Assembly (NCBI GenBank): GCA_937775295.1
Contig: CALKBZ010000039.1
Location: 1 to 57,023, forward strand
DNA from: an uncultured Opitutales bacterium
GTDB lineage: Bacteria; Verrucomicrobiota; Verrucomicrobiia; Opitutales; Coraliomargaritaceae
Direction of reading: 5' to 3'
DNA: 57,023 nucleotides
A model generated the notes under the pieces. The model was not told the DNA's origin and searched no databases. It saw only the letters and a program-made list of their open reading frames with translations. The first letter of the stretch is position 1; every line of letters starts with the position of its first letter. Below, piece after piece: positions 9,295-18,722 of this stretch. The translations under genes and the position numbers were made by a program.

Positions 9295-9380
9295 TTGTTC
9301 CTCGCTCGCCCAAGGGCACCCGTTGTTCCTCGCTCGCCCAACGGGCACCCGTTGTTCCTCGCTCGCCCAACGGGCACCCG
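9295..9380. repeat. three tandem copies of a 28-29 bp unit
   Basis: Units at 9295-9322 (28 nt), 9323-9351 and 9352-9380 (29 nt each) share TTGTTCCTCGCTCGCCCAA followed by GGGCACCCG. Each contains the small palindrome GCCC-AA(C)-GGGC. The 9237-9300 flank carries a weaker fourth match. There are no spacers, so this is not CRISPR. The motif recurs in the palindromic insert at 49793-49872, which suggests a genome-wide REP-like family. Confidence 0.8.
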
Positions 9381-9383
9381 CTC

Positions 9384-9600
9384 TCGTCACCCTTCGCAGA
9401 CTCAGGGCAAACCTTCGATTCACCATCTACGCACTGTCGTGCTACGTTACTTGCCCAAAGGGACTCAGGGCAAACCCTCTGGTTCACCATCTCCGTGCTT
9501 CTCGCACTTCGTCACTCACCCTGCGCAGCGCTTCGGCCAAACCTTCGGTTCGCCATCTACGCACTGTCGTGCTCCGTCTATGCGCTGCACCTTGACGGCT
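9384..9600. repeat. diverged direct repeats of the same REP-like family
   Basis: Two similar blocks, at about 9404-9447 and 9534-9577, share CAAACCTTCG, then CCATCTACGCACTGTCGTGCT. A third partial block at about 9469-9515 reads CAAACCCTCTGGTTCACCAT. All six frames are open over part of this stretch, but the translations are low complexity and shadow each other. I read it as non-coding repeat sequence. Confidence 0.6.
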
Positions 9601-9799
9601 CCCGTTCGGCTTTGTTTGCCAGTGATTTGCGTCCTTAGGAATGTCCGATAATCACGCCGATGACTCCCCCAAAGATTCGATCTTATCGATCATCCGTTCG
9701 CACTCCTTTGAACTGCTCTAATGGTGTCCGCGGGAAGGCATTATAAAAAGTGGAAATGTTTGAAAGTGGAAGGTGGCAAGGTGGGACGGTTGAAGTCGG

Positions 9800-10789
9800 C
9801 TAGCTGTTTGCTACGATTGCTTCGGCATGCTTGCGGATGCTGTTCTTGAGCTTCGCTGGCCCCAGGACTTTGGCATGCGAGCCCCAACTGAGGATCCAGC
9901 GTTCGATTTCAAAAAGATCAGCGAGTTCGATGCGAAACTCGATGCGGCCATCGCCGAGGTCTTTGATCTCCTGTGCGGGGTGCCACTCCTTTTCCTGGAT
10001 CAACTGCCCGGCCCAGGCGTCAAATTCAACGCGGATCTTATGCTTGGTGTCACCGCTGAATACCCCGAAGGCATCTTTTAAATGTTTTTGAATGTCGAAG
10101 TCCTTCGGGCGCTTGAAGTTTTCGCCAGTCAGGGCGACCTTGCGCATCCGAACCAACGCGAACGTTCGCAGTGCTTTGCGAACCTTGTCCCAGCACACCA
10201 CATACCATTGGTTTTCCACGCAACACAAGTGGTAGGGGCGCACCTTGCGTCGGTTCCAGCGCTTGCCGCCCAGGTTCTTGTAGTCAAATTCAAGCTCTTG
10301 CTCCTGCTCGACCGCACGAGTCACGAACTGAAAGGTTTCGAGATCGGCAGTGGAGACGCCGGCGGATTTAAAGCTCACCGGTGCATCGAGACGATCCAGC
10401 GACATAAATACCTTATCCTTCAGTCCGTCAGACAGCTTTTGCAGCGCAGCTTCGAGTGGCTCTTGGAATGGTGTGCCCCTGTAGGGCTCCAATGCCTTCT
10501 GGGCGACGAGCAAGGCAAACAGTTCGCCTTCTGTAACTTGTAGCGTTGGGAAGCCATCTACGTAGCCTTCATAGTTGTATCCATTCGCCACGGCATCCCA
10601 TGCGATCGGTAGGTGCATTTGATCGCGCATGAAGGCGATGTCGCGATTGATCGTCTTGGTCGAGGTTTCCAGCAGTTTTGAAAGTCGGGTGGCGTTGGGC
10701 AGGCGGTTCTCCTTGAGTTCCTCGTGGATCCGCATCATGCGGGCGAGGGGAGGGCGAGAGCGGAGGACGACGGGCTTCTTTTTTGGCAT
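9800..10789 (-). CDS. WYL-domain transcriptional regulator (DeoR-like HTH)
   Basis: A 329-residue protein from the Met at 10789; a start at 10825 would add 12 residues that look spurious. The N-terminal winged helix-turn-helix spans about 18-70 (RLSKLLETSTKTINRDIAFM). A WYL domain follows, with VRPYHLCCVENQWYVVCWD at about 189-207, then a WCX-like C-terminal extension. WYL regulators bind small ligands or nucleic acids and often control DNA-damage or defence genes. No defence genes are adjacent here, so the target is unknown. Confidence 0.85.
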   Translation of the reverse strand: MPKKKPVVLRSRPPLARMMRIHEELKENRLPNATRLSKLLETSTKTINRDIAFMRDQMHLPIAWDAVANGYNYEGYVDGFPTLQVTEGELFALLVAQKALEPYRGTPFQEPLEAALQKLSDGLKDKVFMSLDRLDAPVSFKSAGVSTADLETFQFVTRAVEQEQELEFDYKNLGGKRWNRRKVRPYHLCCVENQWYVVCWDKVRKALRTFALVRMRKVALTGENFKRPKDFDIQKHLKDAFGVFSGDTKHKIRVEFDAWAGQLIQEKEWHPAQEIKDLGDGRIEFRIELADLFEIERWILSWGSHAKVLGPAKLKNSIRKHAEAIVANS

Positions 10790-10873
10790 GACGCTGATTC
10801 CGTTATATCTGGGTTGGACTGTCAATGTCTAAGGGGAGTGGTATTCTGGTCTCGATGTGGTTAGCAACAAAAC

Positions 10874-11038
10874 ATGGATTCTATAGTATCAATTTACAAG
10901 GGCAGGGCGTTTATTATGTCCGAGCACGCATGGAAAGATTTGGAAAATCTACTGCAGGCGAGCGGGGTGGAGCATGAAATCAATTCGTGGCCCACGGCAG
11001 ATTACCGCTATTGGATAATCATTGGTCCTGAAGATTGA
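10874..11038 (+). CDS. small hypothetical protein (54 aa)
   Basis: An ATG-to-TGA frame of 54 codons, divergent from the WYL regulator. The translation starts MDSIVSIYKGRAFIMSEH, continues with an amphipathic WKDLENLLQASGVEHEI segment and ends YWIIIGPED. It reads like a small structured protein. No clear Shine-Dalgarno precedes it and I do not recognise the family. Met15 is an alternative start. Confidence 0.35.
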   Translation: MDSIVSIYKGRAFIMSEHAWKDLENLLQASGVEHEINSWPTADYRYWIIIGPED

Positions 11039-11298
11039 CTGAAGGTGATCGTTACATTAACAGCTACGCTTAATTACCCTAACTTTTAAGCACTGCGTCG
11101 CTCAATAACCAGACCAGCTCGATAAGCTCTGTGCTTACTATGAGATCTGGGCCACGATGTCTGGTTTTCAGAGCGAAGAGAGGGGCATGACACCATGACG
11201 CCCTAATCCTTTTTGACCGCCTTTTCCTTTCGACTCAAAAAGCGAGTGGTCGTCGCTGTTTTGAGGGCACGGTACGGCGGAGCCGTAATGGCTGCGAA

Positions 11299-13097
11299 CT
11301 ACTGGCTGCGGCGGACGCGGTAAAAAAACGAGTTTCCTGAGCTTGGGGCGGGGAGGTCTGTAATCGATAGGGTGGTCGCGCTGCTGGTTTGGCTCATTAT
11401 TTGAATGGTCTGCCAATTGCTGAGGTCGGGAGAGGTCTCAATGGCGTAAAGATCGTATGCTTGAGTGGTCCATTCCAAGGTGTTGCTGGAAAATTGAGAA
11501 ATCTTGAAGGCGGAGCTGGCATCGGTGGGGTCCGTGCCTAGCTGGAATTCCTGCAGTGTATTAAATCCGTCGCCGTCGGTGTCTGCGCTTACGCTCAAAC
11601 CGTTGGAGCTGCCGTAGTAAGTGGCCATCCACGAGTCAGGGATGCCATCGGGCGCCCCAGATGGTTGGCTGTCTGCTCGGAATCCAACGACCCGAATTTC
11701 GATAAAGGGCGAGAGGTTGGTGCCGTCGGAAAGGCGACCGCGGAACCGCGCATATGTCGTCGAACTGGGATCGCTTTCGATGCTGTCCTCATAATACCCT
11801 CCGGGTGTAAAGGTAATCGTACTGGCGTTTAGACTGAAGGTGCCATTGGTTTCGGTGTTGCTATCGACTTGCAGGCTCAGCGCATCCCCTTGCAGGTCAA
11901 GGCCAGTGATGGTGACTTGATTGACTTCGGGGTTTGTGAGCGTACCGCTGGGATGGGTGACGGCATAGAGCACACGGTCGTAGCTGAATGGCGGCGTGTT
12001 GAACGGGTAGGCTTTGAGGACGGTGGTGATGTCGTAACTGTTGAGTGAGGCGCCGCGGTTGTCGCCATGTGCTTGAAAATACATGATAGCCTCGGTCAGC
12101 GCTTCGTCGGGCTCGGCTGCATCTTCACTACTGTGTGCCAGTCCGATGACGTGCCCAATCTCGTGAGTGAGCACTTCTTCCAAGGTCTCGGCATTCGAGA
12201 GGCTAGACTTGGGGTGGTTGAGCACCACATAGCCAAAACGGATGGGATTGAAGGGTCTGCCTGCGATGGTGCCGCCATCACCGGAGTTAACTGAGAAGCT
12301 TGAGCCGCCATAGCCGAGGGTGGTGCTGTTGTCGGGGATGTGGTTAAAGGTGTCGTGGAACTGCACACGGATGACGAGTCCGTCTTGAAAGCTGTAGTCG
12401 TCTGCGGATTGGGTAAATATTTCTGTTCCAATAAAATTAAAGAGAATGGTGCTGTTGGACTGCCAAGCCTCGAGAGCATTGTTTAATGCGCTCAGAGCTT
12501 GCTGTTCGGTGATGTTACTGGAAAGGGTGGAGGTGTCGGCATAGACGGGGATAGGCTCATTCCGGTCGGCAGCGGTAAAGCGGAGGAAGCCATTGCTGTC
12601 TAATAGCCCAGAGCTGGTGACAGCGCGCTGCATCGTCATGGGCGCGGCCTCGAAGGGGCTGAGGTCGGCACCCGCATCGAGTCCGGAAGCGAGCGTGCGG
12701 AGGGCATCTAGATCGACTGTATTGAGCGGGCTGATGCCGGCCGGACCATTGTAGAACGCGAGCTGTGCGTCGTCGATCTGGAGGTGGAGCAAATAAGTAC
12801 TTTCCGTGGAAAGGGCCGGTAGGCGGGAGTCGGCCTTGGCGATCCCATTATAAATGCCGCCAGGCGCGTAGACTTCAAAATAGGCGGGTAAAGTGCCCCG
12901 TATGGCCTCGATGCTGCGAAATAGGAAGCGTGTTTGGATCAAACCTTCTTGAGCCGAACCTGACTAATCACTAGTTCGGCGGAGGCAGTCGCATCGGCGG
13001 TGAGCGTTTGTTCTGCCGCTGTCTGAGGCAGCACGGACATGGCGTGGGTAGTGAGCGGTATTAGTAGTGCACAGAGCCAGCAGAGTGAGGATTTCAT
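11299..13097 (-). CDS. secreted matrixin-like zinc metalloprotease, frameshifted near its N-terminus
   Basis: The main body (11299-12942) is a 547-codon frame with the catalytic motif THEIGHVIGLAHS at about 259-271 (zinc ligands His260, His264, His270; Glu261 catalytic). A calcium-type DTDGDGFNTLQEFQLGTDP repeat lies near the C-terminus. It starts only at TTG and lacks a signal peptide. The missing signal peptide is in another frame: ATG at 13097 encodes MKSSLCWLCALLIPLTTHAM and runs 52 codons to a TGA at 12941-12939. A -1 shift at GGTTTGA joins the two. The role would be extracellular protein degradation. The shift may be a mutation, a sequence error or slippage. Confidence 0.75.
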
Positions 13098-13336
13098 CGG
13101 TAAATGTCTTCGGACCAAGGGATGGTTTAGGGCGAACGTTGTTATTTACGGTTAACTCTAGCCGGTTGCGTTGCAATGGTGGGTGCTGTCGAGGAGTTGA
13201 TTCACATATTTTTTATGAATGAAAAATGGAGTCAAAAAAATAGATTCATTTTGTTTTGGTTTTAGTGGCACTGATCGCACATCACCCCCAATCGTGGTGT
13301 CTCCGCTTGGGGAGGCCTTCCACTTTAATGGGGGAC

Positions 13337-13356
13337 GGACGACCTCCGCGTCGTCC
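13337..13356. repeat. palindromic hairpin
   Basis: GGACGAC (13337-13343) pairs with GTCGTCC (13350-13356) over a six-base loop, followed at 13361 by ATGACCCCGTTTTTT. The ATGACCCC end resembles the ends of the RAYT elements later in the window, and the T run could act as a terminator on the plus strand. There is no gene in 13098-13446. Confidence 0.45.
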
Positions 13357-13446
13357 GCACATGACCCCGTTTTTTCATCCATGCCGCTGCCCTTAGAAGA
13401 TCGGTTACCTATGTACTCGTATCATACTGGAGTATTTGCCAATACT

Positions 13447-13782
13447 CTAACTATAGGCGGATTTGAGTGAGCGATCCAAGCGCGAACCACTCTCCAGCAT
13501 AGAAGGTCGATAAGGTTCGTCGCTTTCACGGGTCTGGGGTACTCGCAAAGCGAGTGGGCCGACTGTGTTTTGGAAGCTTCGATCCTTCAATCCATTGGCA
13601 TATCGGTTGCGGCCTTCGCTGCGTTCATACCGATCAGCTCGTAAGTGGGCGCTTCGCTCAATGAGCATCGCGGGATTAATTAGCGTTTCGGCAATCTGGG
13701 GTAATCCCTCGGCGAGTCCGTGTTCGAGAACAAGATTGATTGGACATTCTGTCTGAGTATTTTGTTGATGGTGTCTGGTCAT
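13447..13782 (-). pseudogene. IS256-family (mutator) transposase, N-terminal fragment
   Basis: From Met at 13782 the frame shows the N-terminal signature of IS256-family transposases: ERSAHLRADRYERSEGRNR, then YANGLKDRSFQNTVGPLALR and VPQTRESDEPYRPSMLE. It stops after LKSAYS, before the DDE catalytic domain. It is therefore a remnant that cannot transpose on its own. The frame extends upstream to 13920 but that part is unrelated. Confidence 0.8.
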
Positions 13783-13986
13783 TGTTGGTGCTTTGTTTGG
13801 ATTTAGCACCCTTAGCTTCCAGCTTTGGCCAGACGCCTTCAACTCCTGATGCAGGAACTGGCGTCTCGTCTCGGCTCGGCTCGGTATACAGGCAATTTTT
13901 GGCACTACCAAGACCCCCAAAGCTGGACCAATCTAAATGTTAGTCTGATAGTTTTGGTTGATGTTGTACTTAACGGTTCAGTATGT

Positions 13987-14049
13987 GTTGGGCAAGTGCT
14001 CTGAGCTAAGGAGGGCTTAGCCCGACTGGAGGCAGAGCATTTGCCTAAC
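13987..14049. repeat. 17-bp imperfect inverted repeat with inner hairpin
   Basis: GTTGGGCAAGTGCTCTG (13987-14003) pairs with CAGAGCATTTGCCTAAC (14033-14049) at 15 of 17 positions. Inside, GCTAAG (14005-14010) pairs with CTTAGC (14016-14021). The nested structure lies between the IS256 remnant and the GspE gene. The arm ends resemble attC core sites but in the wrong order for an attC. No gene is visible in 13783-14186. Confidence 0.55.
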
Positions 14050-14186
14050 AATATTCTGCTGGGATTGGTAATCTGATGACGGCTGATCCAGCAGTTCGTT
14101 TGTTACTTTATTTTTTAGAGAATGTTCTTTTTCGTGTCAGTAGAACATCAGCATTTTTTAATTTACCAAAAAATTTCTTACACCCT

Positions 14187-15659
14187 CTAAATACTGGTAA
14201 TTCGAATGATTTCTTCGATTTGTACCATGCCTAGTTTAATTTTATCGATGCCATCCTCACGCAATAATTGAGTCCTGTTGGTTCGCATGATATTTAATAT
14301 ATCTTCCTCAATGACACCTGGTCGGATAATAGCAGCGATGCTCGCATCGATTGGAAGCATTTCAAAAATCGCAATGCGTCCTTTGTAGCCACGGTTTGAG
14401 CAGTACTTACAGCCGGTCGCGCGAAAGGCATTTGTACCTTCTAACTCAGGGCAGTTTAATTGCTGTGCTTGTTCTCTGCTTATTGGGTAAGGTTTCGCAC
14501 ACTTTTCGCACAACCGCTTGACGAGTCGTTGTGCAATTGAGAGCCTGAGTGTAGAACTCAATAGGTAGGGCTCGACTCCCATATTTAACAAGCGAGCGAC
14601 TGCGCTGGCTGCGGAGTTTGTATGCAGAGTACTTAATACTAAGTGACCGGTCATCGCGGCGGTTACGGCAATCTCAGCCGTTTCACGATCACGGATTTCT
14701 CCGATCATAATAACATCGGGATCGTGACGTAAGGTACTTCTCAATGCTTTTGCAAAAGTCACTTTTTCTGAATCTACCTGCACTTGAATTATTTTGGGTA
14801 GGTCGAATTCCACCGGGTCCTCAATTGTCAATATCGTCTTGGATTTGTCATGGGCAATTTCCCTTAAGGCGGCGTAAAAACTAGTACTTTTACCGCTGCC
14901 TGTTGGGCCAGTAATCAGAATTAAGCCATGAGGTTGGGCGATGTTAGAACCGAATGTTTCTAGATGCGCAGCACTCATGCCTATATTGCCTAATGTTAAG
15001 TTTTCAGCTCCTAAACCTAAAATGCGCAAGGTCATTTTTTCGCCATTTTTAGTCGGTATGGTCGCGACTCTTATATCGTATGGGACACCTGTACCCTTAA
15101 AAACGTAATGTATATTACCATCTTGCGGTTCACGGCGTTCCGCGATGTCCATGTTGGCTAATACCTTAATACGGCTGACCATAGAGAGATGTTTGGTGGT
15201 AGAGATTTCCTCAAATAATTCGAGTTCACCGGCGACCCGGAATTTAATTTCAGTAGATTCTTTATCTGGATCAATATGGATATCTGAAGCGCGTCTTAGA
15301 ATACCCCCATCTAAAATTCGGTTGCATAAATTAATAACTTCATCATTGCCAGCTCGATTGGCTGGCTGGGTCTCTAGGTTTTTTGCTGTTGCGCGCTGCG
15401 CTTTTCCGTAAACTTCATCGATTGCTAATTTGAGTGATTTGGCATCTGCAATTTCGAGTTGTATTGGTGATTTTAAGCTTCGTTCTAGGCTTCTGAGTAG
15501 CAGGCCATTGTTGCCTGCTAAGCAAGCGACCAGTATTTTTCCATCGATTTGGGTAAAGGGCAGCACTTGTTTTTTGTGCGCGAAGTTGGCTGGAACTTGG
15601 AGTGCCCAAATCGGGTCAATCATGACTTCAGCCATGTTTAGCAAGTCTGGAACATTCAT
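14187..15659 (-). CDS. GspE/PilB-type assembly ATPase
   Basis: Cytoplasmic hexameric ATPase that drives pseudopilus or pilus assembly. In the 490-residue protein, Walker A GPTGSGKST lies at 251-259, the Asp box with TIEDPVEF near 278-285, and Walker B DVIMIGEIRD at 315-324. The His box TGHLVLSTLH is at 337-346. The tetracysteine zinc site uses Cys384, Cys387, Cys417 and Cys420. The N-terminal MshEN-like domain is short, with no N1E-type extension. It is the last gene of the minus-strand pilus operon, 41 bases after the HExxH protease gene. Confidence 0.93.
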   Translation of the reverse strand: MNVPDLLNMAEVMIDPIWALQVPANFAHKKQVLPFTQIDGKILVACLAGNNGLLLRSLERSLKSPIQLEIADAKSLKLAIDEVYGKAQRATAKNLETQPANRAGNDEVINLCNRILDGGILRRASDIHIDPDKESTEIKFRVAGELELFEEISTTKHLSMVSRIKVLANMDIAERREPQDGNIHYVFKGTGVPYDIRVATIPTKNGEKMTLRILGLGAENLTLGNIGMSAAHLETFGSNIAQPHGLILITGPTGSGKSTSFYAALREIAHDKSKTILTIEDPVEFDLPKIIQVQVDSEKVTFAKALRSTLRHDPDVIMIGEIRDRETAEIAVTAAMTGHLVLSTLHTNSAASAVARLLNMGVEPYLLSSTLRLSIAQRLVKRLCEKCAKPYPISREQAQQLNCPELEGTNAFRATGCKYCSNRGYKGRIAIFEMLPIDASIAAIIRPGVIEEDILNIMRTNRTQLLREDGIDKIKLGMVQIEEIIRITSI

Positions 15660-15700
15660 AATGAAAATACTGCTGCAGTAATTGAGGTGGGTAAAGTTCG

Positions 15701-16369
15701 TTAACCGTGCGCTCGAGCGACACTATATTTCTGGGCTTCAGCATCAATGCGCTGGTCGTTGCAGTGTAGCAGGGTTTTTAGTGGATTAGTTTCAGTTAAA
15801 GCGAACGATCGTGCGGCAGACTTAAAGGATCGCATGGCTAGATAGTGCCTAATTAGTAAAAAAGACAGGTAAGCTGTGAATGTGATGAGTGTCATGGAGC
15901 GAATCAACCAGCCTACGCTGTTGAGTTGTGTGACCAACGAACTAACAAAAAAAGATAATGAAAATAAAGTGATGATTATAGGTTCGAAGCGAGTTCTGAA
16001 AACTCCTCCCCAGTAACGCCTAAAGCGATTCGGACTGGTTTGGTAAGCGATGATTTCTTCGTATTTAACCGATTGTAAGCGGGCGCGTTGATGATGGACT
16101 AATTCATGGGCAATGACTTCACTGCGTTGATAAAAAAAGTAGCGCTCATTGTCCTTAAAGGCAGAATTAATTAGTATTATAGTACTCGGGTTACTGCAGT
16201 AGCAGCCTCCAGTTAAATAACCCAGTTCACGATTGGCCCATACGATTGGAGGTGCAGTAATCGTTTGGGAAAAAAGATTTCTAAGAATCGATTGCGCTTC
16301 CTCTATCATGGCAGTGTTAACTTTGACCGAAAGGCTATTGGCTGTAGGGGCTGGCGGTGATGGATGCAC
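15701..16369 (-). CDS. membrane HExxH metalloprotease-like protein within the pilus operon
   Basis: A 222-residue protein with SEVIAHELVHHQRARLQ at 83-99 giving the zinc motif His88-Glu89-x-x-His92, and a possible third ligand Glu104 or Glu105 in KYEEIIAYQ. Two or three membrane segments follow at about 128-145 and 152-174. HELVHH plus later helices resembles M48/M56-type membrane peptidases, but I cannot name the family. It lies between secretin and GspE in the same orientation. It is not a prepilin peptidase, which is an aspartyl enzyme. A role in processing pilus or exported proteins is inference. Confidence 0.7.
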   Translation of the reverse strand: MHPSPPAPTANSLSVKVNTAMIEEAQSILRNLFSQTITAPPIVWANRELGYLTGGCYCSNPSTIILINSAFKDNERYFFYQRSEVIAHELVHHQRARLQSVKYEEIIAYQTSPNRFRRYWGGVFRTRFEPIIITLFSLSFFVSSLVTQLNSVGWLIRSMTLITFTAYLSFLLIRHYLAMRSFKSAARSFALTETNPLKTLLHCNDQRIDAEAQKYSVARAHG

Positions 16370-16489
16370 TTAATTTCGGGGTATTTCGGATGTTAATATG
16401 AACGAGTGAATGACCATTGTGAGTCAGTGCAGCAGGCCGATTTAAGTTGGGTGCTATACGACTGGAATTGTTATGTGAGCGGATCACGA

Positions 16490-18244
16490 TTATTGTGTGG
16501 CTAGATCTTCTAGGTAGCTTTTTAGCCTTTGATTGTCATTATCGATTGATGCATCACCTTCACTGTGGTAGTGATGACTTGAGAGCCGTTGAATTATTTC
16601 TTTAGTCGTATTGTCTGCGCGGGTAGAACCATCGATAATAAAAGGGCGGATCAGTAGGATGAGTTCACTCTTGACTACTTTTTCTACTTTTTTGGAAAAT
16701 AGCTTCCCTAATAGCGGTAAATCTCCTAATAGAGGAACTTTATCAGTCTGCTCGGAGCGCTCGGATTGTATTAAGCCGCCAATGGCGATGGTGTAGCGGT
16801 CCTTGGCCACCACCGTCGCTTGAATCTTGGCGATGTCCACTGCATCAACTTTGACGGCAACATTATCTACTAAGAGTGTATTTCCGTCCGGTACGATCGT
16901 GCTGTTTTCTTGTTCAACATACAGAGTGACGGTCCGATCCTTATTGATTCGAGGTATGATGGTCAGTGTCGTTCCAATAGTTCTGACTTCTGTATCATAG
17001 CTGATGGTTGTAATCGTCCCGACGGACCCATTTTCGACTGAAGAATCGGTATTAATTGAAGCGCCGGTGGTTATAATACGCTCTTTCCCGACTTCAATTT
17101 TGGCTTCACGATTGTTGGCTGCGATTAAAATAGGTGTCGCGATCACATCCGCTTTATTTTCTTCTGCTTTCATTTGTAAACGAGCAGCAATGTTTTCATT
17201 GACAAATTTATATGCTAAACTGTTGCCGGGTTCCAATAGGTTTTGACCGATTGATAATTCATCTCTCACGCCCGTGAAATTTAAACCAGTGCTTACGCCA
17301 TTGCTATCGTAACCACTGGGGGTAAAATAGGCGGGGCCATCTAAGAAGGAGTAATCAAAGCCTATTCTTTCATCTTCTCCAATATCTAGAGATAGGATTT
17401 TCATCTCTAAAATGACCTGTGGCAGAGGTTCATCGATTTGTTGGATTAACTTTTCTATTTCATCTAGCGCAGCGATGTCAGCTGTTTTAATAATAAGCAT
17501 GTTGTGCTCGCGATTCGTAGTCACAAATATACGCGGACCGCCAAAGGTGGTGGAAAATAAGTCAAAGATTGAACCTTTTTCTTGTTGTGAGGCATCTTCG
17601 AGCGCAAGTGCTCCCTCATTAGAGAGTTGATTAATTGCAGCCTTTTCTGGACTGTTGTTATCGATGTTTCTGTTTGAACTTTTGCCGCTGTTACTGTTGT
17701 TGTTGTTGTTGTTGTTGTTGTCGCTGTTGTTGTTGGAATTATTATTGTTGTTTGAATTCTCACTCGTCTTTGATTTGTTTGATTTGCTGAAGTCAACAAT
17801 TTCGGTGCTTTGGGTCAGCTCAACTTGTTGGTAGTAAAGCGCTTCAATGGTCTCTGCGATCAGTCTGAGGTTGGCGGGCTCGACCTTAAATATTTTGGTT
17901 TCTTCATGGCCATCGACCACCGCGTTCTCCCGATACTCCTCCAGTGTCATCAGTGTGTAAAAGTCATTATTTTTATCAAATCGATAAACTAGGTTGGTTG
18001 ATTTACAGATTAGTTTTAGAGCGTCGAGGGCATCGATATCTCGAATAAGTAGAGTTACATTTTTTTGCGCAGTCTTTTCGGTGCAAACAATTTTAATCTT
18101 AGTAATTAGAGATAGTGTGCTGGCAGCAGTTTGTATGTCACAATTTTTCAAATTCAAAAATGAAATTTTAAAAGCAGTTTTATCTTGTGCCGCAGCACTA
18201 ATTGAAATGCAAAAAATGAGGGCTATATATTTAAAGAAAGTCAT
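16490..18244 (-). CDS. GspD/PilQ-family secretin
   Basis: Forms the outer-membrane gate of type II secretion or type IV pili. The 584-residue protein has a signal peptide at 1-19 and N-terminal STN/N0-N1-like domains to about 155. An Asn/Ser-rich linker follows at about 162-198. The secretin core (roughly 380-545) carries the signature VPLLGDLPLLGKLF and a terminal SELILLIRPFII strand. The Asn-rich linker inside the N domains is unusually long. No C-terminal S-domain typical of pilotin-dependent GspD is obvious. It follows the PilP-like gene by two bases. Confidence 0.92.
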   Translation of the reverse strand: MTFFKYIALIFCISISAAAQDKTAFKISFLNLKNCDIQTAASTLSLITKIKIVCTEKTAQKNVTLLIRDIDALDALKLICKSTNLVYRFDKNNDFYTLMTLEEYRENAVVDGHEETKIFKVEPANLRLIAETIEALYYQQVELTQSTEIVDFSKSNKSKTSENSNNNNNSNNNSDNNNNNNNNSNSGKSSNRNIDNNSPEKAAINQLSNEGALALEDASQQEKGSIFDLFSTTFGGPRIFVTTNREHNMLIIKTADIAALDEIEKLIQQIDEPLPQVILEMKILSLDIGEDERIGFDYSFLDGPAYFTPSGYDSNGVSTGLNFTGVRDELSIGQNLLEPGNSLAYKFVNENIAARLQMKAEENKADVIATPILIAANNREAKIEVGKERIITTGASINTDSSVENGSVGTITTISYDTEVRTIGTTLTIIPRINKDRTVTLYVEQENSTIVPDGNTLLVDNVAVKVDAVDIAKIQATVVAKDRYTIAIGGLIQSERSEQTDKVPLLGDLPLLGKLFSKKVEKVVKSELILLIRPFIIDGSTRADNTTKEIIQRLSSHHYHSEGDASIDNDNQRLKSYLEDLATQ

Positions 18245-18246
18245 GT

Positions 18247-18717
18247 TTATCTTAAGATTATTTCGGCTCGATTGATGGTGACCACCATGTTGGTCTCAGT
18301 GATTTTTTTGACTTGAATCGTGTTTACGTTTAAATCAGATCCCTGCATCGAAAAGGTGTCGTTTTCTTGAATTGAAAGTATTTCGCCCATCGGCAGTTGT
18401 AGAAATGCGAGACGTTCTCCCAACTGATTTTCTGCGAGTACCAGTACTTTAGTTTGTATTAAGTCCTTAAATATAGGGTTATTACTTTTGGGTACAGACG
18501 CAGAGTAGATTGGGATTTCTAGGTCCTGTGTGGCGGTTGCGAAAGGATCACGAATTGCGGTTGCTGACTCCGCATCGCTGCGCGTCACATTATCCACTGC
18601 CATTGTCTGCGTGCTGGCTGGAGCGCTGGCTGGAGCGCTGGCTGTGAGCGGAGTTTGCAGTGCTGTGATGTACAGACTACTGACTGTTATTAGGATCAAT
18701 TTTTTTGTTAAATGCAT
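18247..18717 (-). CDS. periplasmic PilP/GspC-like linker protein
   Basis: A 156-residue exported protein with a hydrophobic N-terminus (residues 5-25), a short Ala/Ser/Pro repeat (three SAPA-like units) and a C-terminal beta-rich domain. The C-terminal LGERLAFLQLPMGEILSIQENDTF resembles the PilP/GspC HR domain that links inner-membrane components to the secretin. It sits between GspF and the secretin genes, exactly where such a linker is expected. The family call rests on position and fold pattern. Confidence 0.6.
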   Translation of the reverse strand: MHLTKKLILITVSSLYITALQTPLTASAPASAPASTQTMAVDNVTRSDAESATAIRDPFATATQDLEIPIYSASVPKSNNPIFKDLIQTKVLVLAENQLGERLAFLQLPMGEILSIQENDTFSMQGSDLNVNTIQVKKITETNMVVTINRAEIILR

Positions 18718-18722
18718 ACAGT

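Noticed and set aside
9295-9380. Possible CRISPR array
   Set aside because: The three units are contiguous with no unique spacers, and no cas genes are nearby.
13987-14049. Integron attC site
   Set aside because: An attC runs from RYYYAAC to GTTRRRY. Here the order is reversed on both strands, and no integrase is seen.
15701-16369. Prepilin peptidase
   Set aside because: Prepilin peptidases are aspartyl enzymes with membrane Asp pairs; this protein has a zinc HExxH motif.
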